Below the pieces are notes generated by a model. That model was not told the origin of the DNA. It worked only from the letters and a program-made list of their open reading frames with translations, and ran no database searches. The position numbers and the translations under genes were made by a program. A DNA stretch of 64,000 nt, taken from the NCBI RefSeq assembly GCF_003058225.1, contig NZ_QBUG01000002.1, positions 682,001-746,000 of the forward strand, read 5' to 3'. Every line of letters starts with the position of its first letter. Position 1 is the first letter of the stretch. This DNA is from Promicromonospora sp. AC04. GTDB taxonomy: Bacteria > Actinomycetota > Actinomycetes > Actinomycetales > Cellulomonadaceae. Shown here piece after piece: positions 26,516 to 35,685 of this stretch.

Positions 26516-26570
26516 GGCGCCATTGTCCCCCGGGTCGCCGCACCCGCCGATCGAGCCCGTCGAGGACCCG

Positions 26571-27224
26571 TCACAGGGGGAACGCCGCGTAGAAGTCCTC
26601 CATGACGTCGGCCGGACCGGTCGCCTGCATCACGGCGGTCCCGTTCTGCCAGACCACGACGGCCTTCCCGCCGTCGGCCGGCACTACCGCGTACTGCCCG
26701 ACGACCTTCTTGCCTACCTTCACGTCGCCTTCGCGGTCCACTTCGCCCGCGGCCGCGGTCCAGGCCGCGGCAGCCTCGGCCGCCTCGTCCGACGTCGCCC
26801 ACTGGCCGGCCACGAGCGCCACCTCACCGGTGTCGCCGTCGGCGTACTCCGCGTTCCACGCCTCCAGCGCGCCCTGACCCTTCGGCTCCTTGGCCTCGGC
26901 GAGCGAGCCCAGCGCGAACTGCAGCACCGTCGACGGCAGCGCCTTCTGGAAGGCGGTCTCGTCGCCGCTGCGATCCATCGCCTTGACCGTGGGCGTCGGC
27001 ACCGGGGCCGTGACGGTCACCGTGGGGACGGGCTGCGGCGTCGCCTCGGCGCGCCAGAAACCCGGCCACACGAAGCCGCCCACGAGGATCAGGGCGAGCA
27101 CGATGACGAGCGCCCCCACCGCCACCACGAGCCGACGACGGCGGTACACGGCTGGCGAAGCCTTCCTCGCGGCGACCGATGCTGTTGCGCCGGTGCGCGG
27201 TGAGTTCACGCGCTGGTCGGTCAT
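26571..27224 (-). CDS. Membrane-anchored protein of unknown function, predicted DNA-damage inducible
   Basis: Not recognised. 217 aa with a basic cytoplasmic N-terminus (to ~residue 30), one transmembrane helix (VVAVGALVIVLALILVGGF), a Pro/Thr/Val-rich linker (about 58-80), and an external domain of about 135 residues ending VMEDFYAAFPL. ATG 27224 is preferred because GGGGGAG precedes it; GTG 27263 and ATG 27260 are in frame upstream. A perfect RecA-NDp/PafBC-type promoter (27279-27301) points at it. This fits with its position near radA, disA and mutY, although proC and a phosphatase flank it. No catalytic motif seen. Confidence 0.75.
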   Translation of the reverse strand: MTDQRVNSPRTGATASVAARKASPAVYRRRRLVVAVGALVIVLALILVGGFVWPGFWRAEATPQPVPTVTVTAPVPTPTVKAMDRSGDETAFQKALPSTVLQFALGSLAEAKEPKGQGALEAWNAEYADGDTGEVALVAGQWATSDEAAEAAAAWTAAAGEVDREGDVKVGKKVVGQYAVVPADGGKAVVVWQNGTAVMQATGPADVMEDFYAAFPL

Positions 27225-27278
27225 GTCCTGGCTCCCCCGTGCTCCGTCCACCGGATACATCACGGTGGCTCAGCCGAA

Positions 27279-27301
27279 ACCCTATGTCGCGCCACTGACA
27301 A
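27279..27301 (-). promoter_or_regulatory. RecA-NDp / PafBC-type DNA-damage promoter for membrane protein gene
   Basis: On the reverse strand TTGTCAGTG (27301-27293), eight bases, then TAGGGT (27284-27279). This matches the actinobacterial consensus tTGTCRgtg-N8-TAnnnT at every specified position. It directs transcription toward 27224. Confidence 0.75.
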
Positions 27302-27374
27302 TGGCGCGTAGGCACGCCCGGCGGGGGTCGCGTTGCGCGGCGGGCACAACGGAGCGCGTGCCCGAACGAGGGCG

Positions 27375-28325
27375 CTATGCCACCCCCGGCCGCGCCGTCG
27401 CCTGGCGCAGGGGCAGCAGCACCGCGAACGCCGCCGCCGAGATCGCGCAGGCGGCAAGCAGGCCCCCGGCATAGGCGGTGAGGCCGCCGTCCCACGGCAG
27501 GCCCGCCCAGGCGCGGCCCTCCGTCGCGGCGGCGGCCAGTACGGACAGCGCGGCCGCCGGCACCGCGATGACGCCGAGGAGCGCGGCGACCATGCCGGTC
27601 GCGGCGCCGGAGCGGGCGGGCGAGTCGTCGTCGGGCCGGTCTGCCCACCTCGCCGGTGTCAGGGCGCACACCACCGCCGCCCAGGCCACGACGACGAGGA
27701 CGGCCGCGACGACGTCGGACGGGCGATGCCAGCGGTCGGCCACCGTCGCGAGGCCCATGGCGCACGTCGCGACAGCTCCCGCGAGCGCGGTCGGGGGCCG
27801 CCACCTGCGCGGGGCGACGAACAGGAGCGCCGCCCAGGCCGCGGCCAGCACCGTGACGTGGCCGCTCGGCAGCGTGTTGATGTCGCGGTTCCAGTCCCCG
27901 ACGAGGCCCGTACGGAAGAACACCCCGTCCTTGATCACCTGCGTGGTCAGGTTCGAGCCGATGATCACGACGGCGGCCATGCCGGTGGCGCCCCACCTCC
28001 GGCGCACCAGCCCGAGCCCGCACACCACGAGCAGCCCCACCACGAGCCACGGCGGCGAGCCGAGCAGCAGCACCGGCTCGACCACGCGGTTGACGACGTC
28101 CTGGAACCGGTCGGCCGTCTCGAAGACGCGCTCCTCGACGCGCTGCCCGGGCCAGGTGGTCACCATCGCCCACCAGACGAGCCAGGTCCCGGTCGCCGCT
28201 GCCAGTGCGACCACGAGCGCGGCCGTACGCGCCACGGAACGGCTCGTGGCGCGTGCGGGTGTCTTGGGATCCGGGCCGGTGCGCGATCCCTCGTGGTGCG
28301 CCAGGCGCCCGTCTGAGGCCAGCAT
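27375..28325 (-). CDS. PAP2-family membrane phosphatase
   Basis: Integral membrane lipid phosphatase-like protein, about 316 aa, with several hydrophobic helices. The PAP2 signature is visible in parts: KDGVFFR (first motif, with Arg not followed by Pro), LPSGHVT (second motif) and RWHRPSDVVA (third motif with the His-x3-Asp pair). The substrate could be undecaprenyl pyrophosphate or phosphatidic acid. The start is uncertain: ATG 28325 leaves a promoter gap to the divergent radA, while ATG 28391 would add 22 residues and overlap the radA promoter. A further C-terminal membrane region of about 120 aa follows the catalytic core. Confidence 0.82.
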   Translation of the reverse strand: MLASDGRLAHHEGSRTGPDPKTPARATSRSVARTAALVVALAAATGTWLVWWAMVTTWPGQRVEERVFETADRFQDVVNRVVEPVLLLGSPPWLVVGLLVVCGLGLVRRRWGATGMAAVVIIGSNLTTQVIKDGVFFRTGLVGDWNRDINTLPSGHVTVLAAAWAALLFVAPRRWRPPTALAGAVATCAMGLATVADRWHRPSDVVAAVLVVVAWAAVVCALTPARWADRPDDDSPARSGAATGMVAALLGVIAVPAAALSVLAAAATEGRAWAGLPWDGGLTAYAGGLLAACAISAAAFAVLLPLRQATARPGVA

Positions 28326-28413
28326 GTAGGCAAAGTACCTGCCCTGGGACGCCTGTCGCGGCCACCTCTGCTGCGCGGCACGGATGATCATCGAGCGCGC
28401 TCCACCCGGGCCG

Positions 28414-28436
28414 GTGTCAGTGGTGGCACGTACGGT
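28414..28436 (+). promoter_or_regulatory. RecA-NDp / PafBC-type promoter of radA
   Basis: GTGTCAGTG (28414-28422), eight bases, then TACGGT (28431-28436), which matches tTGTCRgtg-N8-TAnnnT except for the first base. The -10 box ends 7 bases before the radA GTG, implying a leaderless mRNA. Confidence 0.7.
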
Positions 28437-28443
28437 GGCGCTC

Positions 28444-29877
28444 GTGACCTCATCGACCTCCAAGCGGGCCCGGCCCGCGTACCGCTGCGCCGAGTGCGGC
28501 TGGACCACCGTCAAGTGGGTCGGCCGCTGCGGGGAGTGCCAGGCTTGGGGCACCGTGTCCGAGGACGGGCCTGCCCAGTCCGGCCCGCGCACGGCCACCG
28601 TGTCCCCCGCGCGCGAGCCCGCCCGGCCCATCGCGGACATCGACGTGGAGTCCGCGCGCGCGAACCCGACCGGCGTCAGCGAGTTCGACCGGGTGCTCGG
28701 CGGCGGGCTGGTGCCCGGAGCGGTGATCCTGCTCGCGGGCGAGCCGGGTGTGGGTAAGTCGACCCTGCTGCTCGCGGTGGCGAGCAACGTGGCCGACGGC
28801 GCCCTGGGGCCCGACGGGTTCGAGTCGCCCCGCACCGTGCTGTACGTGACCGGCGAGGAGTCCGCCGCCCAGGTCCGGCTGCGGGCCGAGCGGATCGGGG
28901 CGCTCTCTCCGACGCTGCTGCTCGCCGCGGAGACCGACCTGGGGACGGTCCTCGGCCACCTGGAGGCGAACCAGCCGGACATGCTCGTCGTGGACTCGGT
29001 GCAGACCGTCTCGTCCGCTCAGGTCGACGGCGCCCCGGGCGGTGTCTCGCAGGTCCGGGAGGTCGCCGCGGCGCTGATCGCCGTGGCCAAGGAGCGGCAG
29101 ATCCCCACGATCCTCGTGGGGCACGTGACCAAGGACGGCTCGGTCGCCGGTCCCCGCACGCTCGAGCACCTGGTGGACGTGGTCTGCCAGTTCGAGGGCG
29201 ACCGGCATTCCCGCCTGCGCATGATCCGCGCGGTGAAGAACCGGTACGGCCCGACGGACGAGGTGGGCTGCTTCGACCTGTCGGAGAGCGGGATCGTCGG
29301 GCTGCCCGACCCGTCCGGCCTGTTCCTGTCGCACGCCGGATCGGGAGTGGCCGGGTCGTGCATCACCGTCACTCTGGAGGGACGGCGCCCGCTTGCCGTC
29401 GAGGTGCAGGGCCTCGTGGCGCCGAGCCCGCTGAACAACCCGCGCCGCGCGACGAGCGGCGTCGACTCCAGCCGACTTGCGATGATCCTCGCCGTGCTGC
29501 AGCGGCACGGCGGGCTGCGGCTCGCCGACCAGGACGTCTACGCCTCGACGGTGGGCGGCGCCCGGATCACCGAACCGGCGTCGGACCTCGCGGCCGCACT
29601 CGCCCTCGTGTCCGCCCGCACGGGCAGGCCGCTGCCCGGCGCCACCGTCGCCGTCGGCGAGGTGGGCCTGGCCGGGGACCTGCGCCCGGTCGCCGGACTG
29701 GATCGCCGCCTGGGCGAGGCCGCCCGCCTGGGGTTCGCGCACGCCGTCGTGCCGCACGGGACCGGGGTCAAAGCGCCCGACGGGCTCCAGCTTGTCGAGG
29801 CGGCCCACATCCGCGATGCCGTGGAGTGGGCACAGTCCCAGGGCCGTGGATCTGACATCGAGATGGACGGCCGGTGA
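28444..29877 (+). CDS. radA: DNA repair protein RadA (Sms)
   Basis: ATPase/helicase that helps process recombination intermediates. 477 aa. N-terminal C4 zinc finger YRCAECGWTTVKWVGRCGEC, a RecA-like ATPase core with Walker A GEPGVGKST, and the RadA-specific KNRYGPTDEVG motif (KNRFG class). The C-terminal Lon-protease-like domain includes ASDLAAALALVSARTGRPLP and GEVGLAGDLRPV. GTG 28444 is chosen because the zinc finger begins shortly after it and a -10 box ends 7 bases before. A DNA-damage type promoter lies upstream. disA follows after 53 bases, a partnership seen across Gram-positive bacteria. Confidence 0.96.
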   Translation: MTSSTSKRARPAYRCAECGWTTVKWVGRCGECQAWGTVSEDGPAQSGPRTATVSPAREPARPIADIDVESARANPTGVSEFDRVLGGGLVPGAVILLAGEPGVGKSTLLLAVASNVADGALGPDGFESPRTVLYVTGEESAAQVRLRAERIGALSPTLLLAAETDLGTVLGHLEANQPDMLVVDSVQTVSSAQVDGAPGGVSQVREVAAALIAVAKERQIPTILVGHVTKDGSVAGPRTLEHLVDVVCQFEGDRHSRLRMIRAVKNRYGPTDEVGCFDLSESGIVGLPDPSGLFLSHAGSGVAGSCITVTLEGRRPLAVEVQGLVAPSPLNNPRRATSGVDSSRLAMILAVLQRHGGLRLADQDVYASTVGGARITEPASDLAAALALVSARTGRPLPGATVAVGEVGLAGDLRPVAGLDRRLGEAARLGFAHAVVPHGTGVKAPDGLQLVEAAHIRDAVEWAQSQGRGSDIEMDGR

Positions 29878-29880
29878 CCG

Positions 29881-29924
29881 GTTCGTGAAACGAACTGCTT
29901 GTGACCCGGCGCACAGCGTAGGAT
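29881..29924 (+). promoter_or_regulatory. Inverted repeat and -10 box before disA
   Basis: GTTCGTGAAACGAAC (29881-29895) is a perfect 6-bp-arm palindrome. TAGGAT (29919-29924) ends 6 bases before the disA GTG, suggesting a leaderless transcript separate from radA. Confidence 0.4.
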
Positions 29925-29930
29925 TTCTTC

Positions 29931-31013
29931 GTGGCCACGACCTCCTCGCACACTGACGAGCTGCTCCGTGAGACCCTGGCCGCCGTCGCGCCTGGGACCG
30001 AACTCCGCGACGGACTCGAACGCATCCTGCGCGGACGCACCGGCGCGCTCATCGTGCTCGGCCTCGATCCGACGGTCGAGCAGATCTGCTCCGGCGGTTT
30101 CTCCCTCGACGTCGACTTCTCGGCCACCCGCCTGCGCGAGCTGTCAAAGATGGACGGCGCCGTGGTGCTCGACCGGCACGCCACCCGCATCCGCAAGGCC
30201 GCCGTGCAGCTGCTGCCCGACCCGACCATAGAGACCACCGAGTCCGGCACGCGCCACCGCACGGCCGAGCGCGTCGCCAAGCAGACCGGGTTCCCCGTCA
30301 TCTCGGTGAGCCAGTCCATGCGGATCGTCGCCCTCTACGTCGGCGGGCAGCGGCACGTGCTGGAGGACTCGGACACGATCCTCGGCCGCGCCAACCAGGC
30401 GCTCGCGACGCTCGAGCGCTACCGCGCCCGCCTCGACGAGGTGTCCGGCACGCTGTCGGCGCTGGAGATCGAGGACCTGGTCACGGTGCGCGACGTGTGC
30501 TCGGTGGTGCAGCGGCTCGAGATGGTGGGCCGCATCTCCGACGAGATCGCGGGCTACGTGATCGAGCTCGGCGTCGACGGCCGCCTGCTGGCGCTCCAGC
30601 TCGACGAGCTGATCGGCGACGTCGGCTCCGACCGCGAGTTCGTGATCCGCGACTACGTGCTGGGCCGCAAGGAACGTACGCTCCCCGAGGTGCAGGCCGA
30701 GCTGTCCGCGCTCACGTCACAGCAGCTGCTCGACATGAGCCAGATCGGCCGGATCCTCGACCTGCCCGGCGGCGGGGACGCGCTCGACGCCGCCGTCGCG
30801 CCGCACGGCTACCGGCTCCTGTCCAAGGTGCCGCGCCTGCCGAACACGACGATCGAGCTGCTCGTGGGGCACTTCAGCAGCCTGCAGAAGCTTCTCGCCG
30901 CGAGCGTCGACGACCTCATGTCGGTCGAGGGCGTCGGTGAACAGCGGGCCCGGACGATCCGTGAGGGTCTCTCCCGGCTGGCGGAGTCGAGCATCCTCGA
31001 GCGGTACGTCTGA
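29931..31013 (+). CDS. disA: Diadenylate cyclase and DNA-scanning protein DisA
   Basis: Makes c-di-AMP from two ATP and scans DNA for branched structures. 360 aa, full length. The DAC domain (residues ~10-150) has the catalytic [10 protein letters not shown] and the ATP-binding [11 protein letters not shown] motif. A helical linker follows, then C-terminal helix-hairpin-helix motifs ([20 protein letters not shown]) for Holliday-junction-like DNA. GTG start at 29931. In Bacillus RadA modulates DisA on recombination intermediates, and the order here supports the same pairing. Confidence 0.97.
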   Translation: MATTSSHTDELLRETLAAVAPGTELRDGLERILRGRTGALIVLGLDPTVEQICSGGFSLDVDFSATRLRELSKMDGAVVLDRHATRIRKAAVQLLPDPTIETTESGTRHRTAERVAKQTGFPVISVSQSMRIVALYVGGQRHVLEDSDTILGRANQALATLERYRARLDEVSGTLSALEIEDLVTVRDVCSVVQRLEMVGRISDEIAGYVIELGVDGRLLALQLDELIGDVGSDREFVIRDYVLGRKERTLPEVQAELSALTSQQLLDMSQIGRILDLPGGGDALDAAVAPHGYRLLSKVPRLPNTTIELLVGHFSSLQKLLAASVDDLMSVEGVGEQRARTIREGLSRLAESSILERYV

Positions 31014-31146
31014 CCGCAGGCTCGGACGTCGATCGGCGGAGCCCGACCCTCCCGTCGGCCGGGTCACACGCTCGGATCACTCGGGTGACCTGGGTGTTGA
31101 GCCTCAGGACATCGGAGCTCGGATGACCTGAGCCGCTGAACCCGCG

Positions 31147-31890
31147 TCAGGACTCGTCGCTCGCGCCGTCCGACGCGCTCGGGTCGGCCGACGCGCTCCC
31201 GGACGGGCTGGCAGCCGCGCTCCCCGAGGACGACGGCGACGGCGACCCGGTCGGCTCCGGCACCGTGTACGTCATCCGCACGACGTCGCTGGACACCCCG
31301 TCGACGCCCGCGAGCGTGACGTGCGCCGTGTACTCGCCGGCGGCAGGCTTGGGCTGGCCCGGTTCGCAGCCGGGCGCGGACCGGGAGTCGGACCACCTGA
31401 CGTTCGTGACGTCGACGTCGCCGGGCCCGAGGAGCAGCAGCCGCTCCTCGTCCGGGTCGGCACAGTCCGCGGACGACCAGGCCCGCTCCGCCGTCGGCTC
31501 GCCGACCTCGCCCTGGTACACGGTCACGGCGAGGCTGTGCCTGGGGCCGTCGACCAGGCACTGCACCTGGCTCGTGTTCCGCACCGACACCGTGAACCGG
31601 ACCGGCACGCCGGGTGTGATCGTCAGGCGGTCCGCCGCGAGCCCGACGTCGAGATCCTCGGATGCGCACGGCGCCGCGGCGGCGTTCGGGTCCACCGGCT
31701 CGGGTGGGTCGATCTTGTCCGACACGATCGGCGTGTCTGCCTCCGGCCACGTCACCGCGACCCCGATGCCGCCCAGTGCCAGCACGACCAGCACCGCTAT
31801 CGCGCGTCCCACCCGACGACGCCGGCCGACGGGCGGCCGCCCCGCTTCCCTACCCGAAGGCCGCCCGACCTGCTCCGGCGCACTGACCAC
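31147..31890 (-). CDS. Membrane-anchored extracytoplasmic protein of unknown function
   Basis: Not recognised. About 247 aa: a short basic N-terminus (GRRRRVGR), one membrane helix (AIAVLVVLALGGIGVAVTW), then an external beta-rich domain with four cysteines (CASED, VQCLV, ADCADP, PGCEPG) likely forming disulfides, including VTNVRW and GEYTAHVTLAG. The C-terminal ~40 residues are Ser/Pro/Ala/Asp low-complexity. GTG 31890 is preferred because GGAGGGG lies 9 bases upstream; a TTG 45 bases earlier is in frame. The domain order resembles secreted DUF4232-like or intracellular-protease-inhibitor-like folds, but I cannot assign it. It converges with disA. Confidence 0.7.
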   Translation of the reverse strand: MVSAPEQVGRPSGREAGRPPVGRRRRVGRAIAVLVVLALGGIGVAVTWPEADTPIVSDKIDPPEPVDPNAAAAPCASEDLDVGLAADRLTITPGVPVRFTVSVRNTSQVQCLVDGPRHSLAVTVYQGEVGEPTAERAWSSADCADPDEERLLLLGPGDVDVTNVRWSDSRSAPGCEPGQPKPAAGEYTAHVTLAGVDGVSSDVVRMTYTVPEPTGSPSPSSSGSAAASPSGSASADPSASDGASDES

Positions 31891-32191
31891 CTGCTCGACC
31901 CCTCCACTGAAATCCGCGGCCTGGACCTGCCGCAATTCCTACGGCCTGACGTGCGGTGACACCCCGCGACACCAAAGTACGACGCAACGCACGAGCCCGG
32001 CCGCAGCCGCGCCGCCCAGTCGGTCACGTGTCCTACTTCACCGCCGCTCAGCCGCCGAACGACCCCACCGCTCGGCCACCAAGCGATCCCTTGACCATGC
32101 ATCTGCATCTATCTGCCGCCGGAACCAACCCCGGCCCGCCAGCAGCCAGATGGTCAGCCCGAACCAGGCCGGTGCGGCAGGATGAGTCCCC
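31891..32191. other. Divergent intergenic region before mutY, no further feature seen
   Basis: About 300 bases between the divergent membrane-protein and mutY starts. It should hold both promoters. I see a TTGACC near 32092 but no convincing -10 at the right distance, no long inverted repeat and no small ORF with an RBS. Confidence 0.5.
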
Positions 32192-33088
32192 GTGACAGTA
32201 CGGGAGGCGACGCGACGCACCGAGGTGCGCTCCGGCGTCGTGCAGTGGTTCGACGGCGCAGCGCGCGACCTGCCCTGGCGCGCACCGGACCGCACCGCGT
32301 GGGGCGTGCTCGTCAGCGAGGTCATGCTGCAGCAGACCCCCGTGGTGCGGGTCGAGCCCGCCTGGCGCGCGTGGCTGGAGCAGTGGCCCACCCCCGCCGA
32401 CCTGGCGGTGGCCCCGACCGCCGACGTGTTGCGCGCCTGGGGCCGCCTCGGCTACCCGCGCCGCGCGCTGCGGCTGCAGGAATGCGCCCGGGCAGTCGTC
32501 GAACGGCACGACGGCGTCGTGCCGAGCACCGAGCCCGAGCTGCGCGACCTGCCCGGCATCGGTGAGTACACGGCCGCCGCGGTGCTGGCGTTCGCCTACG
32601 GGAAGCGGTCCGTCGTGGTCGACACCAACGTGCGCCGGGTGCTGGCGCGGGCGGTGGGCGGTTCCGCGCTGCCCGCGCCGTCGTACACGGCCGCGGAACG
32701 CGCGCTGGCGACGGCGCTCGCCCCGGACGGCGACGCCGAGGCCGCCCGCTGGGCCGCGGCCTCGATGGAGCTGGGCGCGCTGGTCTGCACGGCGAAGGCG
32801 CCGAAGTGCGGCGCCTGCCCGGTCGCCGGGCTGTGCGCGTGGCGCAGGGCGGGCTCGCCCCCGGACGCCCACGCCGCCCGACGCCGCACGCAAGCCTGGG
32901 CCGGTACCGACCGGCAGGCGCGCGGGCGCGTCATGGCGGAGCTGCGGCAGGCCGCCGAGCCGGTGGACCGGGCCCTGCTCGCGAGCCTGTGGCACGACCC
33001 GCAGCAGCTCGACCGCGCCATCGCCGGCCTGGTCGAGGACGGCCTGGCCGAGCAGGACGAAGCAAGCCGCCTCCACCTGCCGAAGTAG
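32192..33088 (+). CDS. mutY: A/G-specific adenine DNA glycosylase
   Basis: Removes adenine mispaired with 8-oxoguanine. 298 aa. Helix-hairpin-helix LPGIGEYTAAAVLAFAYG with the catalytic Asp just after it in VVVDTNVRRVLARA, and an iron-sulfur loop with Cys spacing C-x6-C-x2-C-x5-C (CTAKAPKCGACPVAGLC). It is about 50 residues shorter than E. coli MutY and lacks most of the C-terminal NUDIX-like 8-oxoG-recognition domain, as usual for short actinobacterial forms. A winged-helix-like tail (VDRALLASLW ... LVEDGLAEQD) replaces it. GTG 32192 with GGATGAG upstream. Its neighbours radA and disA make this a repair-rich segment. Confidence 0.94.
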   Translation: MTVREATRRTEVRSGVVQWFDGAARDLPWRAPDRTAWGVLVSEVMLQQTPVVRVEPAWRAWLEQWPTPADLAVAPTADVLRAWGRLGYPRRALRLQECARAVVERHDGVVPSTEPELRDLPGIGEYTAAAVLAFAYGKRSVVVDTNVRRVLARAVGGSALPAPSYTAAERALATALAPDGDAEAARWAAASMELGALVCTAKAPKCGACPVAGLCAWRRAGSPPDAHAARRRTQAWAGTDRQARGRVMAELRQAAEPVDRALLASLWHDPQQLDRAIAGLVEDGLAEQDEASRLHLPK

Positions 33089-33622
33089 TCAGAGCTCCAG
33101 GAGCATCCGCGAGTTGCCCAGGGTGTTGGGCTTCACGCGGGCCAGGTCGAGAAACTCGGCCACGCCCTCGTCGTAGGAGCGCAGGAGCTCGGTGTACACC
33201 TCGGGCGTCACGGGCGTGCCGTCGATCTCGCGGAACCCGTGCGCCGCGAAGAAGCCGACCTCGAAGGTCAGGCAGAACACGCGGCGCAGCCCCAGCGCAC
33301 GCGCCCGCTCGACCAGCGCAGCAAGCAGCGCGTGCCCCACCTTGCGGCCGCGCCAGTCGCGGTGCACGGCCAGCGTGCGTACCTCGGCGAGGTCGTCCCA
33401 CATCACATGGAGCGCCCCGCAGCCGATGGCGGGGTCCCCGGCCGCTCCGGCGGGATCAGTCGCGACCAGGAACTCCTGGACCGCCTCGTAGTACCCGACC
33501 ATCTCGTACGGCCGGAGGATGCGCTCCTGGCTGAGCGGCTCGACGAGGTCGCGGATCGTGCGCACGTCGGCGGGGAGGGCGGGTCGGATCACGGGCGCGG
33601 CCGGCGCGTCGGGTGTCGTCAC
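33089..33622 (-). CDS. argA: Amino-acid N-acetyltransferase (ArgA-like N-acetylglutamate synthase), GNAT fold
   Basis: Predicted to acetylate L-glutamate with acetyl-CoA as the first step of arginine synthesis. 177 aa, stand-alone GNAT domain without an amino-acid-kinase domain, as in Mycobacterium tuberculosis Rv2747. Motifs: EVRTLAVHRDWRGRKVGHAL (acetyl-CoA loop R-x-x-G-x-G/A), RVFCLTFEVGFFAAHGFREI. GTG 33622 is chosen because the GNAT fold begins soon after it and TAGGGT ends 7 bases before it, so it may be leaderless; the longer open frame upstream covers the glpD promoter region. It converges with mutY with no gap. Confidence 0.88.
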   Translation of the reverse strand: MTTPDAPAAPVIRPALPADVRTIRDLVEPLSQERILRPYEMVGYYEAVQEFLVATDPAGAAGDPAIGCGALHVMWDDLAEVRTLAVHRDWRGRKVGHALLAALVERARALGLRRVFCLTFEVGFFAAHGFREIDGTPVTPEVYTELLRSYDEGVAEFLDLARVKPNTLGNSRMLLEL

Positions 33623-33837
33623 GGCGATCACCCTACGGCCGGGCGCCGACGCCGCGCCCGCCGCGCCCGCCAGGCGAACGGCTGGGCCGGCCAGGGGCCG
33701 ACCCGACGCGCGAATCGAGCCGCAGACCAGACGAATCGAATGGCAAACCGGAAAGTGAGCGAGAGAACATCCCAACACACCCTCACGAAGAGGGCAAAGG
33801 TCTTGCCAAGTCACGGAATGCGTGGTGAGTTTGGCGC

Positions 33838-35583
33838 ATGGCCTCAACACGCCTGACCGCAGAAGCGAGGACCCAGGCGCTGGCTGCGCTCGAAGCCAGT
33901 GTCAGCCCCTCCGCAGAGCTCGACGTACTGGTGATCGGAGGCGGCGTCACCGGCGCCGGTATCGCCCTGGACGCGGTCACGCGCGGGTTGTCGACAGCCG
34001 TAGTCGAGGCACAGGACTGGGCGCAGGGCACCTCCAGCCGGAGCAGCAAGCTGGTCCACGGCGGCCTGCGCTATCTACAGATGCTCGACTTCGAGCTGGT
34101 GCACGAGGCCCTCACCGAGCGCGACCTCCTCCTACGGGACCTGGCCCCCCACCTGGTGCGGCCGGTCCCGTTCCTGTATCCGCTGGAGCACCGCGTCTGG
34201 GAGCGCGCCTACGTGGGTGCGGGCATCCTGATGTACGACGTCCTCGCGACGCTCACGCCCGGCCGACGCCCCATGCCGTTCCACCGCCACCTGAGCAGGA
34301 ACCAGATGGAGGCCAAGTTCCCGGACCTGGCGCACGACGCCGCCGTCGGCGCCGTCCAGTACTGGGACGCGTCGGTCGACGACGCCCGCCTGGTCGCGAC
34401 CCTGGTCCGCACCGCCGCGAGCTACGGCGCGCACGCCGCGAGCCGCACCCAGGTGGTCGACCTGACGCAGGGGGCGACCGGCGCCGTGAACGGCGCCGTC
34501 GTCGTGGACCTGGAGACCGGCAAGGAGATCACCGTCCGCGCCCGGTCGGTCATCAACGCGACCGGCGTCTGGACCGAGGATACCGAGTCGCTGGCGGGCT
34601 CCGAGGGCGGGCTGCGGGTCCTCGCCAGCAAGGGCGTGCACCTCGTCGTGCCGCGTGAGCGCATCCGCGGCCACGCCGGGCTGATCCTGCAGACGGAGAA
34701 GTCCGTGCTGTTCGTCATCCCGTGGAGCCGGTACTGGATCATCGGCACCACGGACACGCCGTGGAACCTGGACCCGACGCACCCGGTCGCCACGAGCGCC
34801 GACATCGACTACGTGCTGGACCATGCCAACGCCGTCCTGGCGCACCCGCTGACCAGGGAAGACATCATCGGCACCTACGCGGGCCTGCGCCCGCTGCTCC
34901 AGCCGGGCACCAAGGCCGGCACGAGCAGCGCGAAGGTCAGCCGCGAGCACACCGTCGCCTCGCCGACGCCAGGCCTCACCGTGATCGCGGGCGGCAAGTT
35001 CACGACGTACCGGATCATGGCCAAGGACGCCGTCGACTTCGCGATCGGCCAGCGCGCCACGGCTCTCCAGTCGATCACGCACCAGATCCCGCTCACGGGC
35101 GCCGTCGGGCTGCGGGCCGTCCAGCGGCAGGCGCGCACGTGGGGCAAGCGGTTCGGGTGGTCGCCCCCGCTGCTGGACCACCTGCTGCACCGGTACGGCG
35201 CGAACCTCGCCGAGATCGTCGAGCTGTGCGACGCCGACCCGTCGCTCGCCAAGCCGCTCGAGCACGCTCCCGCCTATCTGCGCGCCGAGGTGCACTACGC
35301 GGTGAGCCATGAGGGCGCCCTCCACCTGGAGGACGTGCTCGCGCACCGCACGCGGCTGGTCTACGAGGTCGCCGACCGCGGCACGAAAGCTGCCGAGGAG
35401 GTCGCGGCCGTCGTCGGCCCGCTGCTCGGCTGGGACGCGTCGGACGCGGAACGCGAGGTCCGGGCATGGCTGTCGCGGATCGACGCGGAACGCCACGCCG
35501 AGGAAGCGCCCGACGACGAGGCCGCCGAGCGGGCTCGCCTGACCACACAGGACGTAGCGGCTATGCAGCCGCTCCGAAACTAG
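33838..35583 (+). CDS. glpD: Aerobic glycerol-3-phosphate dehydrogenase
   Basis: FAD enzyme oxidising sn-glycerol 3-phosphate to dihydroxyacetone phosphate at the membrane, feeding electrons to quinone. 581 aa. FAD-binding motif DVLVIGGGVTGAGIALDA near residue 30, the signature SSRSSKLVHGGLRYL, GLRPLLQPG, and the C-terminal GGKFTTYRIMAKDAVD plus the DAO C-terminal domain. ATG 33838 with GGTGAG upstream. A weak TTGCCA-N17-TGAGTT promoter ends 6 bases before the start. First gene of glpD-glpF-glpK, so the operon covers uptake, phosphorylation and oxidation of glycerol. Confidence 0.96.
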   Translation: MASTRLTAEARTQALAALEASVSPSAELDVLVIGGGVTGAGIALDAVTRGLSTAVVEAQDWAQGTSSRSSKLVHGGLRYLQMLDFELVHEALTERDLLLRDLAPHLVRPVPFLYPLEHRVWERAYVGAGILMYDVLATLTPGRRPMPFHRHLSRNQMEAKFPDLAHDAAVGAVQYWDASVDDARLVATLVRTAASYGAHAASRTQVVDLTQGATGAVNGAVVVDLETGKEITVRARSVINATGVWTEDTESLAGSEGGLRVLASKGVHLVVPRERIRGHAGLILQTEKSVLFVIPWSRYWIIGTTDTPWNLDPTHPVATSADIDYVLDHANAVLAHPLTREDIIGTYAGLRPLLQPGTKAGTSSAKVSREHTVASPTPGLTVIAGGKFTTYRIMAKDAVDFAIGQRATALQSITHQIPLTGAVGLRAVQRQARTWGKRFGWSPPLLDHLLHRYGANLAEIVELCDADPSLAKPLEHAPAYLRAEVHYAVSHEGALHLEDVLAHRTRLVYEVADRGTKAAEEVAAVVGPLLGWDASDAEREVRAWLSRIDAERHAEEAPDDEAAERARLTTQDVAAMQPLRN

Positions 35584-35685
35584 ACGAAGGACACCAACTA
35601 CTAGACAGCCGACGGGCTACCCCAGAGGAGCCGCCGGGTTTACCTCCGTACGCCGACAGAGTGGTCGGCAGAAAGCGAGTCAGCG

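Noticed and set aside
29881-29895. SOS (LexA) box before disA
   Set aside because: GTTCGTGAAACGAAC has its half-sites in the opposite orientation to the actinobacterial LexA box (GAAC-N4-GTTC).
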